A DNA stretch of 64,000 bases, from positions 1,922,001-1,986,000 of the forward strand of contig JAEUWY010000004.1 in the NCBI GenBank assembly GCA_022059125.1. Direction: 5' to 3'. Below the pieces are notes generated by a model. It ran no database searches and had not been told where the DNA came from. It saw nothing but the letters and a program-made list of their open reading frames with translations. The DNA is from Corynespora cassiicola (taxonomy: Eukaryota > Ascomycota > Dothideomycetes > Pleosporales > Corynesporascaceae). Position 1 is the first letter of the stretch; every line of letters begins with the position of its first letter. Shown here piece after piece: positions 22,897-34,708 of this stretch. Made by a program: the position numbers and the translations under genes.

Positions 22897-24515
22897 TTAA
22901 ACAATAGGCTCAAAAAAGTTGAACCTCCCCTCAGGATCATACTCTTTCTTCAGCCCCCTCAGTCTCTCCAACCTCCACCCCTCATACCCATACACCGCCT
23001 CCAACCCCTCATCACCCCTTGCATAATTAACATACGCAACCAGTTTCCTCTTAGCTCCCTCCAAAAACGCGTCCCTAATCCTTTTCCCAAACCCCTCCGC
23101 CAAACCATCTAACTCCCTCTCTCCCGCCCCATACGTGAATATGGGGCTGACCAACACTTCGCGCTCGCGATCCGGAAACGCTGTGCTATCGCTCGGAATC
23201 TCTTGGATGCGATTCGAAGCGTAGCCCTCAAGCATGAGCACGGAACCGCGCAAAGATGGGGGCAGCTCGGCGAAGATGTCCAGCACGGCGCGCACGCCAG
23301 GCAAGGAGTAGTTTAGGAGAGAGACGGGGTAGAAGAGGCGCGAGTAGCCCTTTGCGCACGAGATGCCTTCTTTGTTGGCCATGAGGTGGGTGTTTACACC
23401 GGCGAGGTCGGTGAGTTTGGATTCGGAGGCGAGGGGGTTGAGGGCGTGGAGGGGGGTGGTGTATTGCGGAGGGGTGGTGGGGCCTTGGTAGTAGATCCAG
23501 AGGATTATTATGGGCTGGTTCGAGGGTTAGAGCGGGGAAGGGATTTTAGATGGGGGAGGGTGGGCGGCGTACCTTTTCGGCGTCTACTTCGGGATTAAAG
23601 GCAAAGACTGCGTAGTGGATAAGCTCCTTGGGCCGATCTGGTGCCGCGATCCATTCGTTCATCAATCCAAAGACCTCTTCGGCCTTGTCATGGGTGTAGA
23701 TGAAGCTTGTCGCCGACCACTGATCCAGGGCAGGTTCGCGGTCGTAAACCTTGACCTTGATTTCTGTCGCGATGCCAAAGTTCTGGCCCGCACCCCGTAG
23801 CGCCCAGAACAAGTCAGGATGCTCGGTGTCAGATACTGTAATGGCCGTTCCATTTCCCAGGACCATGCGAGCGGAGAGGAGCTGATCTGCCGGCAGTCCA
23901 TAGCGTCCTGACATCCAGCCATGCCCTCCGCCCAGCACAGGCGCAATAAACCCCACGCAATCGCATCCAGTAGTCGATGTCTGTTTACCCTGCTCCCACA
24001 GCCTCAGTATCACATCCCCGTTGAGCACACCTCCCCCCATAATCGCAGCCTTCCCCCCCTCCACAATCTCAACCCCATCCATCCCCCCCATCCAAATCCC
24101 AATCCCATTCTTTACCCCATTCAGATACGCAGACTGACCATGGCCCCCAGATATCGCTAGAAAAGGCTGCTTCCGCTCATTCGCATACAAAACCTGCGTA
24201 CCCCTTCATTAGCCAAAAAAGAAATGCTTTTCTTCTGAACTAGCCATCAAACAAACCTACCGTCTTCCGCACATCCTCCTCGGTCCTCACCCCCACAATG
24301 GCCGCAAACTGCGGCTTCGCATTCGCACTCCACCTCTCGTCCGCCCGCGCGAACCCCTCAGAGCCCGGGAGATATATCTCGGCGCCTGCGGACAGCGACG
24401 GCTGCAGCGCCGTTTGCAGGGCCGCGGCGCCGCTCCCTGCCCCGCCGCCGGGCGAGAAGATGCCCAGCACCGTGGCAGATATGGCGCCCGTGGCCCAGAG
24501 GAGGAGGGAGGCCAT
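22897..24515 (-). CDS. Secreted FAD-linked oxidase, berberine-bridge type
   Basis: Three exons, 24515-24261, 24193-23573 and 23514-22897, all phase 0, give 497 aa. MASLLLWATGAISATVLGI is a signal peptide. The FAD_binding_4 domain shows PQFAAIVGVRTEEDVRKTV, then across the intron LYANERKQPFLAISGGHGQS. The His of GGHG is the usual site of covalent FAD attachment, and the later GCDCVGFIAPVLGGGHGWMSGRYG region may give the cysteinyl bond. LFWALRGAGQNFGIATEI is also typical. The C-terminal BBE segment has AYVNYARGDE and YDPEGRFNFFEPIV. These extracellular enzymes oxidise alcohols, sugars or alkaloid-like compounds; the substrate is not evident. No biosynthetic backbone gene is nearby. Confidence 0.88.
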
Positions 24516-25700
24516 GGCTGGGGGAATTGCGTGCGTGCGTGCGTGCGGGGGGTGGGCGCTGCACAAGCCAACGACGCGTGAAAAGAGGTATGGAACCACC
24601 ACCACCACCACTACCACCAGACAGACAGACAGGCAGGCAGGCAGACAACAGGATCTTTGAAAAAGGGCGAGGTATCGAATTGGCGGGGCTGGGAATCTGG
24701 GAAGGCAGGGGGGGTTTTCTTTTACGAGGGTCCATGGCCGCATAATAAGCACCACCCACCCCCCCCCCCCCCCAGCTGAACGGCAACAAGGCTGAGCTAC
24801 CTTCTGACTGCATACCCGCTACCCATCCTCACCACCACCCACCAAAACTTCCCGCACCTAGCCTGCACGCCCTGCATGTGCCGGACAGACGGACTGCCCT
24901 CCTCTCCTCGCCCCAAGCTGTCTCTCTCGCCAAGTGGGACGTCGTCAGCCGTCGCTGCGCGAATCGGCCGCCAGGCCACCGGCTGGATGTGCGGCCTCTG
25001 GATGCATGGTTTGGACGCTGCAGGTGGGTTGCGGTGTGATTTGTTGGATGAGGTGGGGGGGGGGATTGGGTGCGCCGGAGTAGGGGGGTGGAAGGCGGGG
25101 CCGAGGGATGATGGAGAGATACGGGGGGTGGGTTGTGCAATGATGGAATGAGGGTGCGGAGGAGTGGGTGTTTTGTTGATGCGTCTTGTTTGATGGTGGG
25201 CTTGATTGGGAAGGCTGTAGTAGAGGATGTGGACACGTTAATCCAGACGGATTTGTGCAGACCAACACGTTATTGCGGTTTGTTTGCTGTGTAAAAGACG
25301 TGCCGAAAAGGTATAGAAATATGGGACGATAAGCTGGAGCGGCCAGGTTTTGCCTCCTTCTGGCCTAGTGGATCCTTCGAGATCACCAATCTACAGTAGC
25401 AGCGTCCCTCTTCCCCACCAGGGTGCTAGGACACAACTCTAATTACACGCTACTCACAGCCTCGTATGTCAATCATTCAGCCTAGAGGTTGTAGACTTGC
25501 CACCGTAGGCACAATAATTACATGACAATATTACATATAATCAACCACAACTCTCTCTCCTAACGCTTTTTTGTCATTCACAATACCATCTACGTCGCTT
25601 TTGACCGACTCGTAAAACTGCACCGAGTGATGGCAACAAAGAAAGCCGTCCGCCGTATACATGTAATCAGTCAATATAATTACACGAGATGCAAACTTTT
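24516..25700. other. Intergenic with simple repeats
   Basis: Promoter side of the FAD oxidase and 3' side of the M16 protease. It contains an ACC run at about 24595-24619, an ACAG/GCAG run at 24619-24645, a run of 15 C at 24759-24773 and a G run near 25050-25060. No coding frame is convincing. Confidence 0.55.
24759..24773. repeat. Poly-C tract of 15
   Basis: Uninterrupted C run about 245 bp upstream of the FAD oxidase start codon. Its length may be uncertain in an assembly. Confidence 0.85.
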
Positions 25701-28700
25701 TCATAGCTTTGCAGCGTCCTCTATGTACTCCTCCAGATTGCGCACGGGCTTCACGCCCGTGCTCAGCTGCAGACCTGACCTCCAAGCATGCATGTCGGTG
25801 ATGAGGACGGGTTTGCCATGAGCGGCCTCGAGATCACCGTTGGTGAGCACTTCGGGCGTCTTGACACCATCGTCGGCAAAGCCCAGCGCAGCTTTGGCTT
25901 CGTCAAACACCTTGTCCTTTTTCTCTGCGTCTAGCTTCAAGTCCTGTTCCAAGTGGGCAAAGATGGCATCCACAAGAGCATCCTGGGATGCCACGTCCGA
26001 GAGGCGGGCCGACAAACTCTCCTGGCTCGATGTAATCTTTTCCTCGGCAAGAATGGTAGCAAGGGTGGCAGCGGCCTGGGTCTTCTTCTCGTCGATGGAA
26101 GCTTCCTTTGGCTTCGACTGCGCAATCAAATGCACTGAAAACTTGGCACGCGTCTGAGAGTTAGGGTGGATGAATTCGTTGTAGAACTTTTGCATGTCGG
26201 CCTTCGTAAGGGGCTCGACATGAGCGACGTCAACCTCGGCTGTTGTGGTCAGTAAAGCTCAACAGAATTCAACGTCTCCAAGTGAAGAGTAGGGTTGGCA
26301 TACCTTGCATAAAGTCATACGCATCGCTGGTGATGTGCGTCCAGAACCGGCTATCCTCTTGGCCAAGATTCTTCAACTTCTCGAGCCTCTTGCTAGCGAC
26401 GGCGCGCTTGTGACCTTCGAATTCCTCTTCTGGCATCTCGTCCAATGTCTTCCCAAAAGTAGTGAGGAAATGCTCGATACGTCCTTCGAGATATCGACAG
26501 TCCTTCTCACTCTGGATGAGCAGGCGATATCCTGCCCAGTTGTCCGCCGCAGATGACCCGGAAAAGACGACGTAGCCGAGCTGCTCAATGGTGCGGAGCT
26601 GATTGAAGGCGGGCTCGTCCGTCATTTGTGCAATGAGGAGTTGCCTTGCCCGTATGTTCGGGTCGGAACGGTTCCCAAGATAGAGCGTGTACTCGATGCA
26701 GTGGTTGACATTGGCGGGATCCTTGAGCTGACGTTCGTAGATAAAGTTGCTGCCAGAGGGCAGTACCAAGCTCCTCAGAATGGGGAAATCGGAAGCAGGC
26801 AGCTTCCTAGGCTTCAGCGTCTTTTCGACAAGATCTGTGATCTGCAAAGCTTCTTCCTTGTACAAATTTCCGTGTGCCAAAACCTCAATGTGGCACTGGC
26901 TGAGGATCTGGGGGATGAATTGTTGGACGTCCTGGGGCGTGATGCCCTCCAATTCCTTCAACAGCTCATCGACCAGGTAGGACTTTCCGACCTCTACCTT
27001 GAGCGCCTTGGAAAATGTTCCAACCTGGTGGAAGGGCTGTCCGTATTCCCAGTTGCGCCAGCCTCGCTGCAGGCGATCGACCACAATCTTGTATCGGTCT
27101 TCGCGAACTTGGAGATCACGCAAGGAGACCAAGACCTTCTCCAGTAGGACGTGCAGCTTGTCGTTGTAACCGCGCACGGTGACGCCCAAGCCATGGCCAG
27201 GAGCAGAGAGGCTGTACACAAGTCCGGAGATGTCCGCATCGTATGAGTACTCGACAAGAGCATCGTCCACGAGCTCGCGGTACAGAGTGGTCATAGCAGC
27301 GTTCCGTGCTGTAAGGTACGGCAACGGCGTAGCCAGGCGGATGTGGACGTGAGCTTTGGGGACCCAGAACTGATCATCCTTCTTCCACCACGTGCGGGCG
27401 CGATCGTCATTTCTGATCAGCTTCGGGTGCTTCAGCGGCTCGTCAACCTCCTTCTTCTCCACCTCGAGACGCGTGGGAATAAATTCGTTCTTATGGGGGA
27501 AGTGAAGCTCCACGGGACGCTCCTTGCCCTCAAAAGCCGCCTTGACCTCTGCGAGGAAGTCGTCCGGGATCTTCCCCGTCTTGTACTCGGTACCGTACCA
27601 CTTCTCCTTTTGGTCCCAGCCTCCGGGGAAGTCTTGGCTCACAACATTCATTCTAAAGTTGTCTGGTCGAAGGAAGTCCATGGCTTCGCTTATGAGCTTA
27701 GCGTCGAACTTCCTGATCACGGCGGGACCGCTTAGGAGCATCTTGCGGTCATACGGCTTCTGCATGACGCTTCCCAGGGCACTGGTGGTCCGGCTAGGCG
27801 GACTCTTTTGTTTGAATCGAAAGTCGACCTCACTTATGCGAATCTGTTCATCAACAACCCACTTTTGTGGATCCTTTTCTCTAATCAAAGCAATGTACTG
27901 GAAGATAATCTTGGTGACCTCTTTGTAGTTCTCCAGACCCTCTTCAGTGAGTTTGACGTTGATGCTGAAGATTCCCGAGCCAGGGCAGAGCGAGCTGCCG
28001 CCTGCCCCCAGGCCGGTAGCCCAGCCTTTGGCTTTGATATAGGCAAGGATGCTTCCCGGGCCCTCGTGTCCGATGAGATGGCTCAGATAGCGCGAGGGAT
28101 GGGTCTCGTAGAAGTCCTCCTCGTCGCGATAAAGGAAGGAAAGCTCCAGCGTGCGAGACTCAAACACAGGACGAGCAAACGTCTGCGTCAGAAGCTCCCT
28201 CTCCGTGTAGACCGGCACATGGTCCCACCTCTGCCTAGGCAGGTCCTTGTTAGGGACCTTGGAAAAGATCTCATCGACCCATTCTTCCAGGGTGTCCAAA
28301 TCCTCACGGCCCAGAACAACCAACTTCATCCTGTTCGCCGAATAGTGCTTGGAGTGGAATTTCATAAACTCCTCCCTAATCTTGACGCCGCGAGCAATGG
28401 GCTCGTCATGCAGCGTCTTCCAGCTTCCGGTAGAGAAATGGCAGTAGGGGTGCTCTGGGTTGGAGAGCGACTTGTTGAGCTGGTGCAGCCTCCAAGTGTC
28501 GTTTTGCAGGTTCTTCTTGTTCTCCGAGTCGACGGCCTTGATCTCGCGGTCGAGCGTGTCCTCGAGGAACAGCGGGCAAATGAAGAACTGGCCGAAGCGG
28601 TCCAGGGCCCCCCACAGCGGCGAATCATCCTTTGACACGGGCAGGTGTTCCTGTGTGGCGCTGGGGGAGGGGGCCTTGCTGCTCGCCGGGGACGACTTGG

Positions 28701-29113
28701 ACGCCGAGAGCTCAAAGTAGTAGTTGGTCGACGTGGCAGCCGTGTAGGCGTTGGAGTGGCCCGAATAGGACGTCAGGTACTGGTTGTACGCGTTTTCTTT
28801 GGGGTACTGGGGCGGTGAGTTAGTGTCGTCGTGCAGCCAAACGCCATGAGGGCTTGGATTCGCCTACCTTCTCGGTGCCCATGAACAGCAGATGCTCGAC
28901 GGCGTGGGCTATGCCCGGCATGTCCTTGGCGTCACTGAAGCTGCCGACATTGACGTCCATTGCGGCGCTGGCCTTGTCCGTCTGGCCATCGTGAATGAGC
29001 AGGACCTCGAGCTGGTTGGGCAGGGTGATGATCCTGTAGGAGCGGTCGTCGAGGGCCGGGCGCTCGAGGTCCTCAATGCGCTGGCGCGAGATGCTGTGGC
29101 CCAGGTCCGTCAT
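25701..29113 (-). CDS. Insulysin-type M16 metalloprotease (Ste23/IDE-like)
   Basis: Three exons, 29113-28868, 28806-26304 and 26239-25701, give 1095 aa, close to the roughly 1000 aa of yeast Ste23 and human IDE. The inverted zinc site is GIAHAVEHLLFMGTEKY, with H70-x-x-E73-H74. The second catalytic-half Glu region is in exon 2 (SENKKNLQNDTWRLHQL). All four M16 subdomains follow, including FMSNLIG-type and GYVVFSGSSAADNWAGYRLLIQSE segments. The enzyme is a cytosolic or peroxisomal zinc protease that degrades short peptides and, in yeast, helps process a-factor. The frame is open to 29524, but the residues upstream of 29113 are low complexity and a TATATAA lies at 29217-29223 on this strand, so 29113 is preferred as the start. 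Confidence 0.92.
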
Positions 29114-30061
29114 GGCTGTGGCGGCGGCGGCGGAGGAGGAGGAGGGGGACACGGTGGAGAGCGGGCGGCGGGCAGAAATGGCGGGCGAGGCTGGGGGCGG
29201 GCGGGCGCTGGATTGCTTATATATGCGGCGGGACGGCGGCGGCGTGGGCGAGTGCGTCAATGTGCCGGGCCAAGTGGCGGTGGAGGCGGAGAGGGCGGTG
29301 GGAGCTGAGAGCGATGCGGTTGCTGGTACGCGTCGGGCGCGGGCGGTCGCGGCAGACTTCGCAATTGCACTGGCACTGGCACTGGCACTGGCAATGGCAA
29401 TGGGCCGGGCAGTCGGCCAGCGGGTTTGCAGCAGGCAGCTTGCGCGGGAACGGGAGCGGCTGCTGCGCTGGAAGCTGGCGGCAATCGGTGAGGGGGACGG
29501 CCGTGTGCCCAGCAGTGTCTTCATTCACAGCAGCAGGGCCTGCCAGCGGGGGCGTGGCCGACGTGGAACAAGGGCCAGAGCACGCAACGACAGACAGCAC
29601 GACAGCTGGGCCAGTCCGGCAGTCCGTCCGGGTCCAACAGCGCCGGCTCCAATCACGGGCGCGCCGCCTCGAGCAGCCAGCAAACACGGCGAGGCGGAGG
29701 AGTCGAGGGGGCAGGGCCGGCAGCACCAGGGGGACGGCGATGCGATGGCAGACGACGGGGGAGGCGGGAGGCTGGAGGCGGGATGTGCTCGATAAGGCGG
29801 AGGAGGCTCTGGCCCTCACGCCCATCGTCACCCACTGGCTCGGGACCGCTGCATAAGCCTAGCAGGCCTGCTGGGCAGGGTCCGGACGCTCTCTCGTTTT
29901 CATAAGCAGCCCCGACTCCCCAGCACACGCCCGCACACGGCTGCGCACTGCTGCACAAATCTGGCCCTGCCTCGTTGTCTCCCGCCCGTCCCGCCCGACC
30001 TGCCTGTCCAGCCGTCCAGCTGTCTAGCCGCCTTGCCGCATAGCCCGCCAGCCTGTCCATC
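29114..30061. other. GC-rich divergent promoter region
   Basis: Between the starts of the M16 protease and EthD genes. It contains a six-base tandem (GGCACT)n at about 29366-29399. The long frames on both strands reflect GC-rich low complexity. Confidence 0.5.
29217..29223 (-). promoter_or_regulatory. TATA-like box of the M16 protease gene
   Basis: TATATAA on the minus strand, about 105 bp upstream of the preferred ATG at 29113. It argues against the longer open frame being translated. Confidence 0.4.
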
Positions 30062-30589
30062 ATGGTGCCCAAGGCCTTTGAGGCAGGCTATCCGAACACG
30101 ACCGGCTTCCGCAAGGTCGTCAAGGCCACCATCATGGTCAAGAAGAAGGACGGCATGAGCGACGAAGACTTTGTCGCCTACTACAACAACGTGCACGCCC
30201 AGAGTGCCGTCCCCGTCCTCCAGCGCCACGGCATCATTAGCTACAGCCTCGTAATCTAGCCCTTCCTCTTCTTCTTGTCCTTGGTGCCGCATCTCGTACC
30301 CGTCCGTCCCCATGCCATGTCCTCGCTGATGGCCTGAGCGCAGACGTACCACTTGGGCCGCGACAAGAAGGTGATCCAAGACATCATGCACAACAAGGCC
30401 AAGCTGCTCGACTACGATGCCATCTGCACCTTTGTGTTCCCAGACTACCTCGCCCTGGCCCGCTTCCTCTACGACAAGGACGGCGCCGCCCTGAACGCCG
30501 ATCACGACAACTTCATGGATGACTCCCAGATGCGCATGATGGTCGGTGACGAGTACATGCTGATTGAGGACGGACAAAAAGTCCAATAA
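30062..30589 (+). CDS. EthD-domain protein
   Basis: Two exons, 30062-30250 and 30344-30589 (GTAATC...GCGCAG, phase 0), give 144 aa. The frame shows KATIMVKKKDGMSDEDFVAY, then a His-containing stretch (NNVHAQSAVPVLQRHG), then across the intron TYHLGRDKKVIQDIM and FPDYLALARFLYD. This is the EthD/dimeric alpha-beta barrel pattern of fungal EthD-like proteins of 100-150 aa. Related fungal proteins act in ring-modifying steps of pigment or polyketide pathways, but no pathway genes are nearby, so the substrate is unknown. It converges with the zinc-knuckle gene. Confidence 0.85.
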
Positions 30590-30673
30590 GGTTTCCATTG
30601 CTTTTCATCGCAGGCTGACGTAGGAGTGGGTATCTTCTGTAATCATCATCTTGGTACGGCCATACAAACTCCT

Positions 30674-31544
30674 TCATCTGCGCGCCTTCCCTCTGCCTTT
30701 GCCTTTGTTGGGACATGAGTCCTTGTAGTGGCCTTTCTGCCCACACCCATGGCACACCACGTCCGACTTGTTGCCCATCGGCCGCGACAGCCCAGTGCGA
30801 CGCGCCCCCGACAGCGTCTCCAGCCCGCCAAGGTCCATGTCCTCGTCGACGCTCTGCGCCGCCTTCTTTTGTGACTTACGTGCCTCGCGGTCCTTGGCTG
30901 CATACTCGCGCTTCGTCTCGCGGATTAGTTCAGCAGTGGGGTCATCAGAATCGATTTCGTCAGAAGATGAGTCGCCCTCATCCTCCGCCGGCGCTTCGCT
31001 CTCTTTATTGGAGGCGGGCTTCTAGGAGCAATATCAGCACATCATCACAGCGCTAGGGACTTGAGCACACACCGCTTTCTTCAAACCGCCGCCAAATTGC
31101 ATCCTGGCTGGTTTCTCCTCCTCGTCATCCGAGTCGTCCTCGGCATCAATGGCCGCAAAACCAGCCTGTCTCACATTCATGGCTTGCCGTCTGGTGCCCT
31201 CCTGGGGGTCTTTGAAACTCAACACCCACTTCGTCTCGCCAGCCTGCTCGGCCGCCTTCTCGAGCGCGTCAAGGCGCTTCTTCTCTTCGGCAGCGAGCGC
31301 CGACTGTATGATTTCGTGGTCCGAGGGCGTGGCCGGAGATCCGGGCACTGACCCGCCATTGGAGAGACGCACCCGTTTCGACGGAGGCCCGCTGGGCGTC
31401 GAGGGCTCTGAAGACGCGGATTTGGCAGCCGATCGCTGCATGAACTGTAATTGTGTAAGCGCATGTCCGCAATGGGTTACAAGGTAAAGGTACCTTCATG
31501 GTCATGAGCCGACTCGACATTTGCTTGGGCGTGTTCGCCGCCAT
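30674..31544 (-). CDS. CCHC zinc-knuckle protein
   Basis: Three exons, 31544-31494, 31444-31073 and 31021-30674, all phase 0, give 256 aa. The first exon has 17 codons. The protein is acidic and Lys-rich. It holds GETKWVLSFKDPQEGTRRQA in the middle and a single zinc knuckle CHGCGQKGHYKDSC (C-x2-C-x4-H-x4-C) near the C-terminus, followed by a basic GKGRGKARR tail. Such fungal proteins are probably RNA- or nucleic-acid-binding and nuclear, with no settled function. The DEEE/SDSD clusters may be casein-kinase sites. Confidence 0.82.
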
Positions 31545-31915
31545 GATGGTGGCTTCCTATGCAGCTTTTGTTAGTAGGTTAGTGTAGCGAGCGTAGTTGC
31601 AAATATGATTGTGAGCGTGGTCAACGGCCGCGCAGGTTTCGAGACGTCAAAGACGGCGCGCCTTCAACTTTTGGTGCACGGACCCCCGCGCCCCGCGATA
31701 AAGAAAGTCCGTCCTCCGGTAGGGCTGAACCGGCTGTGTTTGGACCAGATAGATGCAATTGAGCTAGGTAGCTGGCTGCGAGACGGAATGGACAGACACC
31801 ATGCGAGAAGTAGAAGCCTTCTAGTTGCGGGTTTCAACATGTTTCTTTTCAAATACATAGCATGGCCATGATCCCTTGCTTATACAGATATTTATACAGC
31901 ATATTATGCACTCCC
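31545..31915. other. Intergenic
   Basis: Promoter of the zinc-knuckle gene and 3' flank of the bL27m gene. Nothing else was recognised. Confidence 0.5.
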
Positions 31916-32759
31916 TCACCTCTTCTTGGCCTTGGAAGCCTTCTGAGATGATCGGAGACGCTTCTTCTCCAAGTTGGCCTGAATCCTGGCCTTCGACTTG
32001 CGCCATGCTGCGAACCGGTCTCCCCGCACAAACTTCTTGACCTGGACATTTGCCTTCTCGGCCGCCCGACCAATCTCCCAGTTGGCCTCGCGGTATGCAT
32101 ATCCCTTGCCCATGACCAAATTCTTGGACGACTTGTCCCTCGGTGTATCGCGAATGCTGGTCTTGCTTCCGGTGCCGTCTCCGACTTGCAGGTCCCCAAC
32201 AACGACCTGGCCATCCAATTTCGATGGCGCAGGGCTGGCCTTCACCGCCACCATGTTCAGCCGTCTCCTGCGCACCGCGTTGCGGGGGTAAGGGAGCTTG
32301 TCGTCCTTGTTCAGGGCGACACCGATGTACTGACGCTCGGGATGTTTGAAAGGGTCGCGGTAGTAGCGAACGTAGCCGGACTCGGTAGCGAAGATGCAGT
32401 GATCGCGGCCGAATTTGCAGTTTTCTCCAGGGAACCACATGGTGCCACGCTGGCGGAAGATGATGTTGCCCGGAATCACATACTCTCCTGTAGCGCAATC
32501 AGTTCCCAGCTCCTTGACAATTCATGCGTTGATTATTACCTCCGCTCTTCTTCGCTCCCAAACGTTTACCAGGTCCGTCCTTTGCGCCATTGGCACGACC
32601 TTGAGCTTGATGGGTTGCGTGTCTCACAAAGGAGAGGGTCGGGGCCGCGGGGCCATTGGTGGTGCGGAGGACGTCGAGGAGGCGCGTCGAAGGTACTATG
32701 CGTGCGGCCGAGGACTGTACCGACGCCCTCACAGGCGCGAATATCCGGGGGAGTAGCAT
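31916..32759 (-). CDS. mrpl27: Mitochondrial ribosomal protein bL27m
   Basis: Two exons, 32759-32540 and 32487-31916 (GTAATA...CTACAG, phase 1), give 263 aa. The Arg/Ser-rich N-terminus MLLPRIFAPVRASVQSSAAR is a mitochondrial targeting sequence. The bL27 core is VRHATHQAQGRANGAKDGPG, then KRLGAKKSGGEYVIPGNIIF, then RQRGTMWFPGENCKFGRDHC; in yeast this is MRP7. The C-terminal 130 residues, basic and ending in KASKAKKR, are the fungal-specific extension. bL27 reaches the peptidyl-transferase centre of the large subunit. Confidence 0.95.
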
Positions 32760-33254
32760 GGCCGCATCGATGTTGATGGACGATGGCGCAGATGCTCACC
32801 TGAATTATTTGAGATTCTTGGCGCGACTTTCCTCTTTCAGCACTAGCTCCATCGGGGCTTCAGCCGAACCCGCCGCTGCCCTCGCGATGCTCTGGAACGC
32901 TGTTTTGCACATCAAGCGCTTTTATTTTGGAAAGCTATGCCACGAATCAATCAAAGTCAAAGCTGGATGTGGATTGCAGAAATTCCATCCCAAGCAAGAA
33001 TCAAAATGTTGAAAGCCTTAGGGGACTGCACTTCCTCTTTTGAATATGTCGTGATAACAAGAGTGTTAATAGCCTAGCTCTGAATAACACACTGCATGGA
33101 CACCAACAGCACCATTGCAACGTAGAAAGACTGCTCTTTTTACATTGGAGTATATGTATCTACAAATCTTCGCATACATTTGAGGACTTTTTCTCCAGTA
33201 CTTTCCAACTCCCCAATTCCAGCTTTGCGGATCATATCATCCCCACAGCCTATT
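32760..33254. other. Intergenic
   Basis: Promoter of the bL27m gene and 3' flank of the bestrophin-like gene. No gene seen. Confidence 0.5.
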
Positions 33255-34668
33255 CTATTCGCCGCCTCCAGACGTATCGCAATGACGCGCTGCACTTGTA
33301 GCTGAAGTTCCAGATCTTTTTAAGAATGATGCAACAGCCGGGCTGCTTGTGACACTCTCCCCCTCGCTTTCCACCAAGCTACTCTGCCTCTGCCACATAG
33401 CCCTCCTGCTCACACTCGCCCTAGTCCCCAGTGCCTCTCTTATATCATTTTCATCCCGTGACATCCAGAAATCAGTTCCACTCGAGCTGATCGGGTACAA
33501 AGGTTTATTTTCGGGATGTAGCGCAAATTCGCTGAACCTGGCGCCGGGCCGAGAGGCGATTATGGTAATATCGGAGGTGATCTGGGAGCAGTAGAGTTCC
33601 ATGGGGAGGTCGTTGACCTCGGGCCCGAATGGGTTCTCGATTTCATGCCCGATGGCTGCGATGCCGAGGATTATGTATGCGGCCACAGTTGTAGCGGGGA
33701 TTGACACCCATCCCATCAGATCGACAAGTTGAAAAGGGAGTGTGATGACGTATAGCCAGGTTATCTGGGAGATTGCGATGGTATAAGCAATGGGAAGAGG
33801 CGTATTAAGAATACGATCGCAATTTGTTAATATCTCGTTGAGACTGTCCTGATCAGTGTCAAGGTTAACACTCCTCTCGAAGGGCGTACCTCTGCAAGTT
33901 ATTGAGAGCATGTGTTTGGGCAATTGGTAGCGCAAGCGTGTTGTTGTTACAGGTCTCATTAACATAGGCCGATAAGTATGTCAGAATCTCCAAAGGGAGG
34001 TTTCCCAATGGTCTTTTTGCGCGTTTCAGTTCTTTACGAGGGTTCGACCGGGCCATTGGTATCCATAACCTCTGCGCTATCAACTTGCAAGTTCTAACCT
34101 TCTTGTCCTTGCATTGTGGTTCCCCAGCTGATTTTGCAAATGTATCCAGATGACTGACCAAGTCGAACAGATCATCGTACTGAATATAGGGCTCGAATCT
34201 TAATTTGTGTTTGAGAGCCACAGAAAAAGCAATGATCATGTTCAAGCCAGTTATTTTGCCGACTAGATCCGATTTACTGTGCTTTCCCTTCCTTTCCTCT
34301 GTATGCACCCAGATTACACGCGCGAGGTTTTCTGATGTAGCGGCCAGGAAAGACCACAATCTCCGCCCTTCCATGTAACGCTCGTATGCGGTCGAAGTAC
34401 GGAAATTGATGGCTAGGCCTACGACTATACCCAGAACGGTAGTGATAATCGGATGAACAGTGACTGATGACCTGGTGAATACTCTTTCGTATGAGAAGAC
34501 CTCCTACTTACTCGAATGAACCTTTTCTGAGAAACAGGTCACCGCGGATGCCCACAGAGCAATACCAAATACTGGAACTATTAATTTGGGTGTGACACTT
34601 CCATGCATACGCAATGCTCGAGGCCATTTTGAGTGGCGACCAATATCTCTTGGGCCAATCTGGAGCAT
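33255..34668 (-). CDS. Bestrophin-like (UPF0187/RFP-TM) chloride channel
   Basis: Three exons, 34668-34512, 34463-33890 and 33843-33255, give 439 aa. Introns are 48 and 46 bp. The first exon has the amphipathic RMHGSVTPKLIVPVFGIALW. Across intron 1 comes VHPIITTVLGIVVGLAINFR, then TSTAYERYMEGRRLW, the best conserved block of fungal bestrophin-like proteins. Later LQSLNEILTNCDRILNTPLP and ISQITWLYVITLPFQL, then GIAAIGHEIENPFGPEVNDLP, give the remaining membrane helices and the calcium-clasp-like acidic end. The C-terminal 90 residues are Ser-rich. These proteins are membrane anion channels whose fungal role is unclear. Confidence 0.88.
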
Positions 34669-34708
34669 GTATTAGATCTATTATGTTTTGATTTCGGCAG
34701 GTGCTATC

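Noticed and set aside
29114..29530. Open extension upstream of the M16 protease start, with a Met at 29524
   Set aside because: It is Ser/Ala/Arg low complexity and contains a TATA box at 29217-29223; the start at 29113 fits the family better.
22897..30589. Possible secondary-metabolite cluster (FAD oxidase, EthD protein, later aldo/keto reductase)
   Set aside because: No polyketide, peptide or terpene backbone gene, and housekeeping genes lie between them.
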